From Chelydra serpentina (Eukaryota > Chordata > Testudines > Chelydridae), in NCBI GenBank assembly GCA_037349315.1, contig JBAIAC010000007.1, positions 47,513,001-47,577,000 of the forward strand: a stretch of DNA of 64,000 nucleotides. Reading direction: 5' to 3'. The notes under the pieces were generated by a model that was not told where the DNA came from, ran no database searches, and worked only from the letters and a program-made list of their open reading frames with translations. Below are positions 12,736 through 24,531 of this stretch, in pieces; the stretch's first letter is position 1; each line of letters begins with the position of its first letter. The position numbers and the translations under genes were made by a program.

Positions 12736-13309
12736 GAGTGATGATGCCCAACACATCATTCAAGGAAAAAGATATTTTCACTTGAATTTGTAATGTGGGA
12801 ATGAGCCAATTAATAATAATCAGTAAGAAAGCCTTCTCTTGGGGAAAAAGAAATTGATACCACATATAACCAGGTTAGACACCAGTATAGCCATATGAAA
12901 ATCAGACCACTTATTCTGGTGTCTAACTCTGGATGAAGGCAATCTGAAGAACCTATATAACTTCTGAATTCTTGCTGATGCTTGAAGTTTTTTTATGAAA
13001 TTGCTTTATTTTTGAATACCTCTAAGCGTAAGTGAATTCCATCCTTGCTAACAACAACAGAGTCCCATCCCACCCAGACCAGGTACAATGGGGTACAGCC
13101 ACCTATTGAGGAGAAAGCACATAGGTGCAATGGGTTAGCTTAAGCCTAGGAAAATCAGTTTTTTTCAACCTCTCTACAGGCAGGGGGAGATAGTGGAAAA
13201 ATCCCCAAATACACAATCAAGACACCACAGTGTTGATGCTAGTCTTTAGAAACCACAGAGGCTAGGTGGGTCGGAAAGATTCACAGGGACACACAGGAAA
13301 TTTTGTTCA
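12736..13309. other. Unique DNA, no gene seen
   Basis: Nothing recognised. Confidence 0.4.
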
Positions 13310-13317
13310 GGAAAAGG

Positions 13318-13440
13318 TAGGGTGACCAGACAGCAAGCATGAAAAATCAGGATGGGGGTGGGGGGTAATAGGAGCCTATATAAGAAAAAGCCCCAAATAT
13401 TGGGACTGTCCCTATAAAATCGGGACATCTGGTCACCCTA
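13318..13440. mobile_element. hAT-type MITE, 123 bp, copy 1
   Basis: The element has perfect 13-bp terminal inverted repeats, TAGGGTGACCAGA at 13318-13330 and TCTGGTCACCCTA at 13428-13440. It is flanked by a perfect 8-bp direct repeat GGAAAAGG (13310-13317 and 13441-13448). An 8-bp target duplication is the hallmark of hAT transposition. It contains no coding capacity. The internal block GGGACTGTCCCTATAAAATC is shared with copy 2 at 40161-40284. It must have been moved by a transposase supplied elsewhere. Confidence 0.88.
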
Positions 13441-13448
13441 GGAAAAGG

Positions 13449-13939
13449 GAAGAGATTGGCATGCTTTTGTAGTGGGGTATGGGGTCAGTTTAGCTGCAGG
13501 GCCAACCAAGGTCAAAGTAGGCTGACCTGGGGAGAGACAAAGAGGCTCCATGGTTGAGAAACAAGCCACATGCCGTAGGAGAAAGACCCCGAATACCTCA
13601 GAGGACTCTAACACCAACCCAAACAATGCTCTGGAATAGTGAGGAAACTGAGGTAGGGAAACGTGTAAGGGTTATTATTTTTGTATAGATCTATGTAATT
13701 AAGTAAAGAGTAATGGTGTTTTAGAATCAATGAAAAGTCTGTGTGTTGTGTTACACCTATCACATCCCTAGAAGAGTTCATCTGTGACTCCAGAGGCTAA
13801 AAGCACATGGGGATTCAGCATTTGGATCCCCTCACAGCAGTCCACTAAGTGCATAAGAGGGGACATTTGACTAGATCTGTGACAGCAACTGAATTTGAAA
13901 ATGTTGGTACAAATGCAGTACATATAGTCTTTAAGTGCC
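13449..13939. other. Unique DNA, no gene seen
   Basis: Nothing recognised. Confidence 0.35.
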
Positions 13940-14006
13940 TAATCCTGCACCATTTAAACCAATGGGAGTTTTCCCACTGACTTCAATGAGAGCACAATTG
14001 GATCCT
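13940..14006. repeat. Palindromic short interspersed repeat
   Basis: The arms TAATCCTGCACC and GCACAATTGGATCC flank two inverted cores, ACCAATGGGAGTTTT and CCACTGACTTCAATGAGAG. This is one of the clearer copies in the window of the foldback repeat type with a CATTGACTTCAATGG centre. Confidence 0.55.
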
Positions 14007-15407
14007 AAAGAAGATAATTATTTAATAACTCACTAGTCTAGAGATGGCATTAACTAAAAATATCTAGAAGCCTTTGACCATGTGAAAAAAACCTAGAAAT
14101 ATCTCCAATGTTACTTTGTGTACCATGCATCCAACATAGTTTGGTTATACGCATGAAATATGCATAGGCTTATAAAATCATTCTCAAGAAAGAATCTCAT
14201 TCTCCAAAGCTGTTCCTTTTTAAAATGCCAACCATAAGCAACTTGGAAGAGCCTCTGTACCTCTTCCAGCTATCATTATCACAAATAATGACACTTTAAA
14301 AAAAATCAAATCTCCCTAAGGATTTCATAAGATTTACTTGGAGAGTGCATATGGTTAGAAGGAACAATAGCATGCTTTTCTTATACCAGATGCCACAAAA
14401 CACAAGATCAAAATGCTGTTTAAAATACCCTGCAACCAGGATTTCTGAAGCATAGCTCTTCTATAAGTAACCTCTGATACAAGACTACCACTGCACTCCA
14501 TTGTAGTCCCTTATCATCATCCCTTTACAACATTCATCTCTGCATTATACACTAAATCCTTGCCTCTCAAGCATCGTCTTCTGCAGAGGGTTTCCTGAGA
14601 TATCTCATCAAAAACAAGGGAGAAAGAACTAAATGTAGATGTATGTTATGGCTTGTCTGTATGATTCCAGCTCAAATAAAATGTCACTGTAGATTGTACA
14701 AATCACTGTGAACAAATACAGTCTTCAAGCCTGGTGTAAAACATCCCCAGATAAGACTCTAAGACTATCAAATGCAGCTTTGGGACATGCTTTTGTCCCC
14801 TTCATCTTTAAGCTCATAGCTCAATCCAATTATCCACAATTTAGCCTCTGCCAATGATTTGTGTACTGTACATTTGTGTTTCAGAGGCGGATTGTTTTGT
14901 CTGACTCGAGTCTAAAACTTTACAAGCTGAAAAAATACATGGAAATTATATAGTAAAAGCATAAGGCATTACTCTATAGGACAGACCAAAAACAGTTTCT
15001 AATCACTTATATTATCTATCCCCTTACTTAAGAGGTCTAACATGTACAGTTTAGCTATTTTTCTCACCAGCACAAACCATTAAGTGTAAAGCTTTTCCAC
15101 CCAAATAAAATTATTGTAACTTTCCAGAATTACTTATTGTAGAACCTTGCATCTGTATAGCTAACTATAAAAACCATACATGCTAGATTCTTTCCATGAT
15201 TTATATTGATTTCTATATAAAATGCCTATTCTAGGCTCCAAACTACATAGTCAAGCACAACCACTGGATTCTGATCGTAAGCAAAATTATTCCTTTGGGA
15301 GGATTTATTCACAGCTTTTCAAAAAAATTACCTTTCTATTAAATAAATCAGACACCATTTTCTCGAGCAGATTTCCATAACAGATAATTCAATACAACTT
15401 TAAGACT
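14007..15407. other. Unique DNA, no gene seen
   Basis: AT-rich, with no recognised repeat or exon. Confidence 0.4.
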
Positions 15408-15510
15408 CGATCCTGCAAACACTTAAGCACATGAGTAACTTTACTCATGAGTAATTCCATTAAAGTTAAGAGACAACTCATGTATTTAAATCTTTGCAAG
15501 TTTTGGTCCT
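15408..15510. repeat. Foldback MITE with GATCCTGCAAACACTTA arm
   Basis: The left arm, CGATCCTGCAAACACTTAAG plus CACATGAGTAAC, is mirrored on the right by ACTCATGTATTTAAATC and TTTGCAAGTTTTGGTCC. Together they form an imperfect palindrome of about 100 bp. I recall this arm as a common reptile foldback repeat. No target duplication is clear. Confidence 0.55.
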
Positions 15511-15813
15511 AATTTTGTCAGACAAATTGTATCTCAAAACACTTTGTATAATAAAATAATGTAATTATAGAGTTAAATAATAGAATAGGGAAAGAAAGCA
15601 TAATATAGACAGACCAGGGGAAAATATATGTATATTTTAGCTGAGATTCGAAATGAGGTAAATAAGGTGAAGAAGAAAAGGAAAGTTTGAAAATGATAGG
15701 TGCTGTAAAGAAGACTCTTACACTAGCAGTAGTGAAATTGTGTGAATGGAGATAGAGAAAGTCACTGCTAGAAGTTGGAGGAAGGGGAACAGGAGATGGA
15801 AAGACAGATCACA

Positions 15814-15952
15814 GGCCAAATTTACTGCTAGAACAGAGCGGGCTTTAGAATTCCATTGATTTCACTGGATTTGAACTTAAGTATAAATGTGAAGTTCAAC
15901 AATGAAGTTCAATGGAGTTGTGCCGTTTTACGCCAGTAGTAAATGTGACCCA
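15814..15952. repeat. Foldback MITE, about 140 bp
   Basis: The ends GGCCAAATTTACTGCT and CCAGTAGTAAATGTGACC are inverted relative to one another. The interior carries ATTCCATTGATTTCACTGG and AGTTCAATGGAGTTGTG in opposite orientation. This is a long imperfect palindrome typical of non-autonomous foldback elements; no coding capacity. Confidence 0.55.
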
Positions 15953-16039
15953 AGGTCTGCGGGCTAAACTGGGCAGGTTGTTAGAAACAAGTATGCACCA
16001 CAGATAGGAGAGGATCAAAAAGTTTAAAAAGTTTCAGAC

Positions 16040-16770
16040 TTGTTGTGCCTTATTGGAAACATACCATCCAATGAGAAGGTAATTATCAGAGCAGATCTAA
16101 ATGCACACATTGGAACAGTGAAGGCTGGATATGAAACAGTCCATAGAGGATACAGCATTGGAACCAAAAACTGAGGCGGAAACAGTTCTACAGACTTGTC
16201 TGGCAGTGGACTTGGTGACTGAAAACACACACTTTCAGAAGAAGGAACGCCATCTCATAACTTATCCAGCAGAGGACACAAGTACCAAATTAAGAAGCAA
16301 TAGATCACAAATAATCAGTTGTAAGGTAATACTGGACAAGTGGATTGTGAAACAGCACAGACTTCTTATAGAATTCAGAAATATCTGAATCCATAATCAC
16401 CAGAAAGGTGGAAACTTAAAAACGGTAATGAAAAATCCTTCAAACAAGGAGTAATATGTAAACTTCCTGACTACACACAGGGAAGTCAGCTTTGCTGAAA
16501 ATGGCATATGACGTCCAAGGAGTGATAAAACTAGTGCTGAAAACAATCAGAAGGGAGAATCTGGTGCTGGAATCCTCAAGTTAAAGAAACCTTTGGGGTG
16601 GGGGACAAAGGTAACATTTAAAAACTGGCAGTCCAGTGGCTTGACCAGTGATAAGATGGAATACATGGAGACAAAAAAAAGGAAGCCAAAGAAGTGTTGC
16701 TACAGCTAAAAGTATGGCTTGTGATTAACTTTATAACCAACTAGGAGGACATCAGAGACAGAAGACTATC
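16040..16770 (+). mobile_element. RTE-type LINE, endonuclease piece (part 1 of 3)
   Basis: Frame pieces read as an apurinic-type endonuclease of RTE LINEs. VIIRADLNAHIG near 16080 corresponds to the GDFNAHVG block, followed by GYETVHRGYSIG near 16120. In another frame, ENTHFQKKERHLITYPAED at about 16222-16278 corresponds to the NTFFRKKxxHLITY block, and HRLLIEFR lies near 16360. The linker toward the reverse transcriptase (RWKLKNGNEKSFKQGV near 16405-16450) is also visible. The frame is broken repeatedly. The element stops abruptly at 16770, where a CR1 is inserted, and resumes at 18570. The 5' end is truncated, as no earlier RTE sequence is seen. Confidence 0.75.
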
Positions 16771-18569
16771 TGAGTAACAAGAAGGGTTTCTACAGGTATG
16801 TTAGCAACAAGAAGGTGGTCAGGGAAAGTGTGGGCCCCTTACTGAATGGGGGAGGCAACATAGTGACAGAGGATATAGAAAAAGCTAATGTACTCAACGC
16901 TTTTTTTGCCTCTGTCTTCACAATCAAGGTCAGCTCCCAGACTACTGCACTGGGCAGCACAGTATGGGGAGGAGGTGACCAGTCCTCTGTGGAGAGATAA
17001 GTGGTTCAGGACTATTTATAAAAGCTGGACGAGCACAAGTCCACGGGGCCGGATGCACTGCATCCAAGGGTGCTAAAGGAGTTGGCGGATGTGATTGCAG
17101 AGCTATTGGCCATTATCTTTGAAAACTCATGCTATCGGGTGAAGTCAAGATGACTGGAAAAGGGCTAATGTAGTGCCCATCTTTAAAAAAGGGAAGGAGG
17201 AGGATCCGGGGAACTACAGGCCAGTAGGCCTCACCTCAGTCCCTGGAAAAATCATGGAGCAGGTCCTCAAGGAATTAATTTTGAAGCACTTCAAGGAGAG
17301 GAAAGTGATCAGGAACAGTCAGCATGGAATTCACCAAGGGCAAGTCATGCCTGACTAACCTAATTGCCTTCTATGATGAGATAACTGGCTCTGTGAATGA
17401 AGGGAAAGCAGTGGACGTGTTATTCCTTGACTTTAGCAAAGCTTTTGATACGGTCTCCCACAATATTCTTGCCAGCAAGTTAAAGGAGTATGGGCTGGAT
17501 GAATGGACTATAAGGTGGATAGAAAGCTGGCTAGATCGTCGGGCTCAATGGGTAGTGATCAACGGCTTCATGTCTAGTTGGCAGCCAGTATCAAGCGGAG
17601 TGCCCCAAGCGTCGGTCCTGGGGCCGGTTTTGCTCAATATTTTCATTAATGATCTGGAGGATGGCGTGGATTTCACCCTCAAGTTTGCAGATGACACTAA
17701 ACTGGGAGGAGTGGTAGATACACTGGAGAGTAGGGATAGGATACAGAGGGACCTAGACAAATTAGAGGATTTGGCCAAAAGACATCTGATGAGGTTTAGC
17801 AAGGACAAGTGCAGAGTCCTGCACTTAGGAAGGAAGAATCCCATGAACTGCTACAGACTAGGGACTGAGTGGCTAGGCAGCAGTTCTGCAGAAAAGGACC
17901 TAGGGGTTATGGTGGATGAGAAGCTGGATATGAGTCAACAGTGTGCCCTTGTTGCCAAGAAGGCTAACAGTATTTTGGGCTTTATAAGTAGGAGCTTTGC
18001 CAGCAGATCGAGGGACGTGATCATTCCCCTCTATTCAGCATTGGTGAGGCCTCATCTGGAGTACTGTGTCCAGTTTTGGGCCCCACACTACAAGAAGGAT
18101 ATGGACAAATTGGAGAGAGTCCAGCAGATTGCAACAAAATGATTAGGGGGCTGGAGCACATGACTTATGAGGAGAGGCTGAGGGAACTGGGATTATTTAG
18201 TCTGCAGAAGAGAAGAATGAGGGGGGATTTGATAGCTGCTTTCAAGTACCTAAAAGGGGGTTCCAAAGAGGATGGATCTAGACTGTTCTCAGTGGTACCA
18301 GATGATAGAACAAGGAGTAATGATCTCAAGTTGCAGTGGGGGAGGTTTAGGTTGGATATTAGGAAAACCTTTTTCACTAGGAGGGTGGTGAAGCACTGGA
18401 ATGGGTTACCTGGGGAGCTGGTGGAATCTCCTTTCTTAAAGGCTTTTAAGGTCAGTCTTGACAAACCCCTGGCTGGGATGATTTAGTTGGGGATTAGGTC
18501 CTGCTTTGAGCAGGGGGTTGGACTAGATGACCTCCTGAGGTCCTTTCCAACCCTGTGATTCTATGATTC
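16771..18569 (+). mobile_element. CR1 LINE inserted in the RTE element
   Basis: A 1.8-kb plus-strand CR1 starts at [15 protein letters not shown] sequence near 16775 and ends with two ATTCTATG units at about 18555-18569. The same RTE reading is interrupted at 16770 and picked up at 18570 (codons for the RLVKARENYE block), so the insertion is nested. No clear target duplication beyond a few bases is visible. It belongs to the same subfamily as the young copy at 3848-5307 but carries more lesions, so it is probably an older insertion of that subfamily. Confidence 0.92.
16815..18486 (+). pseudogene. CR1 ORF2 fragment with frame breaks
   Basis: Three overlapping frames together span the CR1 reverse transcriptase. 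16815-17000 gives [20 protein letters not shown]. 17173-17358 gives [18 protein letters not shown]. 17324-18142 gives [24 protein letters not shown], the catalytic [10 protein letters not shown] (FADD codons 17684-17695) and [16 protein letters not shown]. 18076-18486 gives the C-terminal [19 protein letters not shown] block to the natural-looking end LAGMI. Lesions are an early stop near 16998, a deletion near 17135-17150 before the WKK-type block, a frame change near 17325-17340 and another near 18135-18142. PQGS, the usual box, reads PQAS here. The product is certainly inactive. Confidence 0.85.
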
Positions 18570-18892
18570 TATAGACTTGTCAAAGCAAGAGAAAATTATG
18601 AGGGATGTGAATGAGTTTGCTTAGATTAGACAGGAATATAGCAAACGAATGGTGAATCAATTAGCAAAAAGTTTGGAGTGATTATTTTGAAAGACTGATG
18701 AATGTGGATTCATCCCAAGGGAGGATTAACAATATGTAAGCCAAACTGGAGCATGATAGACTGAATATAAGAGGAAGAGGTTGCAGAGGAATTTAGGAAA
18801 ATGAAATTTAAAAAAGCACCTGGGCTAGATGAAGTATCAGTGGATGCTCTGATATCATTAGGAAGGGAATGCATCAAGTATCACCATATTTG
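18570..18892 (+). mobile_element. RTE-type LINE, part 2 of 3
   Basis: After the CR1 insertion the RTE linker resumes with RLVKARENYE-type codons. It continues through WSDYFERLMNV near 18680-18710 (the WKEYFEELMN block) and RKMKFKKAPGLDEVSVDAL near 18797-18850 (the MKNGKAVGPDxIPVE block). Frame shifts and stops are present. It is interrupted again at about 18893 by a CR1 3' end. Confidence 0.7.
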
Positions 18893-19165
18893 TAGTTGGG
18901 AAGGAATTTTCACCCAGGTCAGATTAGAAGACACTGGGGGTTTTCACCTTCCTTTGCAGCATGGGGCATAGGTCACCTGAAGGTTTAAACTAGTGTAAAT
19001 GTCAGATTCTCTGTAACTTAAAGTTTTTGAATCACGATTTGAAGACTTCAGTAACTCAGCCAGAGGTATTGGGTCTATTGCAGGAGTGGATGGGAGAGGT
19101 TCTGTGGTTTGCAGGGTACGTGAGTTCATGATGGTCTCTTCTGTCCTTAAAGTCTGAGAGTCTAT
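18893..19165 (+). mobile_element. CR1 3' untranslated tail inserted in the RTE element
   Basis: The segment opens with TTGGGAAGGAATTTTCACCC, contains CCTTCCTTTGCAGCATGGGG and ends TCCTTAAAGTCTGAGAGTC. I recognise this as the 3' tail of a further CR1 subfamily common in turtles. It contains no ORF2 sequence, so the copy is extremely 5'-truncated. RTE coding sequence continues directly on both sides. Confidence 0.7.
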
Positions 19166-20505
19166 TTTATAAGGTTGTTCAATTATATTCTTAAGAAAGG
19201 GAAAATGCTGGATGAATGGTATAAAAAAAATTCATCCCAATTGTCAAACAAAGGAAATATCATACCATCCCCTAATTATTGCCCAATAAAGCTGATGTCA
19301 AATGCTATGAAAGTTTGGAAGAAGATTATTGAAAACCATCTGCGTGGAACAGTTGAAATGTAGAAGAATTACTATGGCCTTAACCCAGGAAAGAACACAA
19401 CTGATGCCATATTTGTGCTACAAACCCTCAATGAGAAATTCAGAGAAAAGAGATGGCAATTGGGTATGGTCTTTGTGGACCTTGAAAAGGTGTCTGACAG
19501 TGTACCAAGAAAACTAATTTGGTGGAGTTTGTGATGGAGAGGTGTGCCAGAAGGATATGTCTATCTTATCCAAAATATGTACAATGGAGTGACTACTATA
19601 ATCAAAACTAAATGGGGCTACAGCAAAGAATTTCCAGTAAACATTGGCCTCCATCATGGTCAGTGTTGAGCCCCCTTTTTGTTTGAGGTTGTCATGGATA
19701 TGGTAAGTGAGAATATATGAAGGGAGTCACCTTTAAATATGCTGTTCACTGATGAACTAGTGATATGTATGGAAGATTGTGAGACTTTGCAAGCCAAGTA
19801 TGAACAGTGACAACATAGTTTTGAGCAGGTTGGACTTAGACTGAACATTGGTAAGACCAAGGATATGACAACTGAGGGAGGAAGCCTCACCAGAAAGGAT
19901 ATCACAGGCAGAGAGCTTAGAAGAGTGAGAATTTAAATACCTAGAATCAATGGTTGCAGATGATGTTGTCCTCCTGAGTGATGCCCAGCATCACACTAAT
20001 GCTGCATGGTGCAAATGGCGAAAACTGACCCCAGTTCTTTGTCGCAAAAAGCTGCCAATAATGTTAAAATGCCGTGTGCATAAAACTGTAATTTGACCCA
20101 TCTTAAATGTACCAAACAGACATGGCCAGCCACAAGAAAGGACATCAGTATGACCTTCACCACGGAAATGAAGATATTGAGATGTTCAAATGGTGGACAC
20201 TCTGTGATAGGAAACAAGATGAGGTTGGAAGGGGCCTAATATGGGTTGCTCTAATTGAAGACAAGTTGAGGAATGCTAAACTACATTGGTATGGGCATAT
20301 CCAGCAAAAACGAGAGCTATATTGGTAGAATGGCTCTTACAACGACTGTGGATGCAACAAGACCAAGAGGGAGACCAAAGACACAGTATAGGGATTGGAT
20401 ATTAGTGTGCCTCAAAGAGACCAATCTGCATGACAATCATGACTATTGGAAGAGAGCTATTAAAGTCACCGACCTTGAATAGAGAAATGGGAAGAAAGAA
20501 GAAGA
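19166..20505 (+). mobile_element. RTE-type LINE reverse transcriptase, part 3 of 3, decayed
   Basis: Reading frames give the RTE reverse transcriptase in order. They are FNYILKKGKMLDEWYKK (near 19176), NYCPIKLMSNAMKVWKKIIE (near 19275-19335), LMPYLCYKPSMRNSEKRD (near 19400-19450) and the VFVDLEKVSDSVPRKLIWW block (near 19465-19525). Then come an MYNGVTTIIKTKWGYSKEFP block (near 19575-19635) and a catalytic box reading LFTDELVICM (about 19742-19771) where LFADDLVIC is expected. The C-terminus contains LRNAKLHWYGHIQQK (near 20262-20310) and RPRGRPKTQYRDW (near 20361-20400), typical of RTE tails. The altered catalytic box and multiple frame breaks show that it is dead. Confidence 0.75.
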
Positions 20506-22361
20506 GTATAAGGGCATTTGAATGTATGCAGCCTTTTATGTTGAATGTGGGGCTTTAGATCAAAAGCAAGGTTTTGATCAGCCAGTACCCATGTTTAATT
20601 ATTTTGAGTAAAAGGTAATTCTGATTTTATATGATGTCTAGTGATACGATAACCTGAATCCATCAGTGTCATTACTTTTAGGTCCCATTCCAGAATTCTT
20701 GGACTTCTGGGGCTAAATTCAGCTCAAGAAGGTATAAATGAACATATCTGCCACAGACTTCAGCCCATCTAGGCCAAGACAAAATTTGGTACCTAGTTAT
20801 CCATGCCAAATATTCAGACATTGTTCTCCCAGCTGAGTCTCTCCCATCTGCTCAATATATTTTTACTATCTCTGTATTATACATCATGAAACGATTTCAT
20901 GGGTTACCAAATTGAGTCTGGGTATGTATGTTTGCCAACTTTCAGATATGGCATAAAGATGGTAATTATGACAGTTCTAAATCATACATCTCCCCCAATG
21001 CTTTGATTTCAATGTGTTAAACTTAAACTGCAAGGCAGGTTTAAAGATTAACAATTTGCTTGGATAAAGGAAAACAGAAAAATATAATTAATTATTTGCC
21101 TGTCCCCAAGCCCTAGTTTACAAAACCATGGTGCAACTTTATTGAGCTCAAAATTGAAGGGTGACAAGGTTAATATGTAGCTTTAGACCTCATGGTTTCA
21201 TTAACAAACACATTACAGGCTGTAAAGCTGAACTGACAGTAATGCTAGGCCCAAACAAAGTAAATAATTACTGGCTTGGCAAATGAGGAAGCACTTGCAG
21301 AGTTTGTTTACATTTGGTTTTTGGAAAATTCATGTTGGCAACAAGTCAAATATAGTTTGACTAGTAATTGTGACAATTGCTCACAGATGCTGCTGGAAGA
21401 ACAACAAAAGAATGGATTTATGGTTTTTCTCCCCTGCATTTTTCCCCTTTGTTGGTTCCCCCCCTCCACCCCCGTCTTTCTTTCTTACCACTTTGGATCA
21501 ATAACAAACTTGCAGCCACAAAGATAAGTGGGTTACATGGCAGATGGGCCTTGGAATGTTTAAAAATCTCATGTTGCATTTTCTCTTTTGGCCACAGATT
21601 GGAAAAGACACAGCTGTGTTCAAGCTGCGCTCATAAAATCCTAGCTCCTTGACAATGCCTCTGGGTCCCCACAATTGAACATAGGCCTGCATGGGATTTT
21701 CACAAGAAATGCATCAGTTCCATACTGGTGCACTGTTAATAAACTTTATCAGATGCCAGGGATACATAATTGTGGTTAAGCTCCATTCCTTTTGTACAAT
21801 TCATTGTTTGGCTATATAGGAGAACTTTGAACGTATTGCCCAGGATTCAAGTAATGAGACAACCCAAACTAGAAAATAGTTCTGCACCATGTGGTAGGTT
21901 CAGACAAATCAAGAAATCGCAGCTCCCTTTCCAAGTTCTTAAGTTCACCTACACAATAGGTTACACTCTGTTCCCACAATCCAATAATTATGAACCCCTT
22001 GAATTTGACTTTGAGTGACAGTAGAAACAGATTTAGCAAAATTATCCTGTATCTGTTATTAGAGGTAACATTCTGGTTTTCACATGTTAAATAACTTAAT
22101 TACAATATACACAATAACCTGAGACCACCAATATTGTTACATTTAAAGTCCCCTCCAGTATACCTTGGCCCCAAGATATAAAAGCCATATATTAATTAAT
22201 TGTTCCACCAAAGAGGAGTTCCTTCTGCTTCTCCAATGTACAGATTAAAATCCACTAGAAAAGAGGTTTCTCTGCAGGAAGAGACTAGAGAAATTCTGTG
22301 GAATTCAATAATGCAAATCTACATTGTTTCCTATGGTTTAGTGAACTAAGACTACAGAACT
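20506..22361. other. Unique DNA, no gene seen
   Basis: A C-rich stretch near 21450-21475 and short open frames around 21276-21692 lack any domain signal. Nothing else recognised. Confidence 0.4.
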
Positions 22362-22452
22362 GGGTCTGATTCACTAATATATTGCTAGAGTTGTACAGAC
22401 TCAATGGTGTTACACTGGAATTAAATATGAATAACTCAGTGAAGAATCAGGA
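22362..22452. repeat. Palindromic interspersed repeat, diverged
   Basis: The ends GGGTCTGATTCACTAATATA and ACTCAGTGAAGAATCAGGAC are inverted relative to one another, with a CAATGGTGTTACACTGG interior. It is consistent with a worn foldback MITE. Confidence 0.45.
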
Positions 22453-23281
22453 CATAGATAGAAAATGCTGCACAGTTCAGTGATCACCTATGCATCTTTG
22501 CTTCTTTTGCGTTGTTAGTAGCAACAGTTTAGCCTTGTCACAAAGCCTGCATGTCATTTAATTCCAACTTGCAAATATGGCATGGGTTATGTTTCTCCAT
22601 TCTCTCAGAGCAACTCTACAGTATATTTTATAGAATAGAATATTATTTGTTCATGTTTGTCTTAGAAAAAACAAAATGCAAAAGAACATCCATCCGCTCT
22701 TGGAGCCCACACCAGAGCGATTCTGCACATGTGCTCTCCTTCCAGTCTATGGGTGGAAAGCTAGGGTACATAGCTGGCTAACATTTGACTGACTGAGGAC
22801 CATAAAGGAGGCACCACTTGCACTGTACTTCAAACTGACAATTACTGTCAGTTAAGAGAGGGACAGATCCTGCCAGGATCAAAAGCATCCCCACACAAAG
22901 CAAATCAGGGATGCAATGACATATCCCCTGCACAACTCCTTGCTATACCCCAGCATCTAGCAAGAGATTTTTCAGGAGGGCAGGAACTAGTTGTGGGTCC
23001 AAGCTCCTACTTTTCCTTCAGTTGCTCCATTGCTGTTTGTGCAGGGCTGAGTGATGGGTAGGAGTGCACAGAAAGAGCCTGGGGGGCAGGGGGGAGGTTT
23101 CAGCTTGTTCACATAAATGCTTATCTCCTTTACTGAGTGGTTCTGCACCTCTCATCTGTGGAATGGTTGTAGAGCTACTCCACAACACCTTTCTATACTG
23201 GGCCCAACACTGTCGGGCTGCTATAAAAATAGGTCAGCACAGCAGTAAGGGGGTGTTGCCCTAACTCTGGGGCTGGATGTA
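22453..23281. other. Unique DNA, no gene seen
   Basis: Nothing recognised. Confidence 0.35.
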
Positions 23282-23420
23282 GGCCTGGATTTAGCACAGT
23301 ACTTTAGTACATGCTTACCTATTAGCATTTAAGTCAATAGCCCCATTTTTCAACAAAACTAATTATTTGCTTAACGTTAGGCATCTGCTTAAGTACCTTA
23401 GCCACTGCAGGATTACCAGT
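23282..23420. repeat. Interspersed repeat, foldback type
   Basis: GGCCTGGATTTAGCACAGTA at the left and TGCTTAAGTACCTTAGCCAC then TGCAGGATTACC at the right have the inverted layout of the GGCCTGATTC...CTTAAGT reptile foldback repeats. The interior has ATTTAAGTCAATAG. Diverged. Confidence 0.45.
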
Positions 23421-24178
23421 CCAGCACTGTTCATCAGCACTAAATTCACAAAAAGAAGTGTTTGATGAAAGAGAGAGGAATTTAAATTCTGAGTAAATAA
23501 AGAAAGAAGAAAGCAAACTTGTCGATAAGAGCTGAAACAACATAAAGGAAAAAACTGAGCAAGAAAGAGTGAAAAAGTGGGGGGAAGCACTTCCAAATTT
23601 TTTATGAATAGTGTGCAATATGACATATTCTAATCAATAAGTGAATACTTTAATGCTTTACACACAGTAGCTTGGATACACCTTAAGAGAACCTTACTCC
23701 ATTCAGCTCAAAGGTTAGAAACCTAAGTTCCAACTACAAGCAAAGAGGTGACACAGCTTAATTATTGTGAGGAATCAGATCCCCAGACCGAATGTCAGAA
23801 ATATTAAGTATCAAGAAGCTAAGCAGAAAAGGCAGAAATGTGTTGATTTGTTTTATTTTTAATATAGGCAAATAATCCTGAGCTAAGCATATTAAATTAT
23901 TTTTAAATATGGCACTCATCACCACAATATTCAGATGAAATTAATACTCTTAGAAGTAGGCAGTACCTAGTAAAAGTTCAGTGAAATTACCCATGCTAAC
24001 CTTAGTCACTCATGAATTCGCAAATGTGATCTATACAGAAAATTCAACATTCTCCTGTGAACTCAGCTTTTCATGGAGAAATTCCTCACCTTTGGTGCAA
24101 ATTATGTGTACTTCAGTGAAACATGATTTCAATGGGGCTGCACAGAATTTAGGTGTCCAGAGAATTTGCCTTATTATT
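23421..24178. other. Unique DNA, no gene seen
   Basis: Open frames around 23334-23626 overlap the repeat to the left and show no domain. Nothing else recognised. Confidence 0.35.
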
Positions 24179-24531
24179 GTTAGCTAAGCAAGGCCCTGTC
24201 ATAAAATTAAGCGAGGCCTCTGTCATAAAACTTCTTTCCTAATCTCCTAGCAATAAAATCTTCTGACCTTGCTCAAAATCCGTTTATCTTGCACAAATAT
24301 TCTTGCATGGGCTTCTCTGCCACCCTGCTTAAATTGAGTAACTATAAGAAACCAGTTTTAACAGGTTAGCCTGAAATGAGGTAGTAGTACCTCTTTCTTT
24401 GTCTGCCTAAACATTATAAATGCTGATGCTTGTCACTAATAAAGTTGCCCACACTCCTCCACAGCGGTTAGCTGTTGAGGGGGTTGTGTGCCCTTTGATC
24501 AATGCTTTTCGGACTCAGTGTGTTTCTTACA
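24179..24531 (+). mobile_element. LTR-like segment with TATA and poly(A) signals
   Basis: The segment begins with TG, ends with TTACA, and has an ATTATAAA TATA-like box at 24413-24420. A canonical AATAAA lies at 24438-24443, followed by GTTGCCCACACTCC and the downstream U5-like GGACTCAGTGTG. This order is that of a retroviral-type long terminal repeat of a class I-like element, with a very short R region. I could not find a matching target duplication or internal retroviral sequence, so the exact ends are uncertain. It would be a solo LTR if real. The alternative is a chance arrangement in unique DNA. Confidence 0.42.

Noticed and set aside
23334..23626. Overlapping open frames on the minus strand
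   Set aside because: They overlap a foldback repeat and a T/C-rich tract; the peptides are hydrophobic and unlike any family I know.
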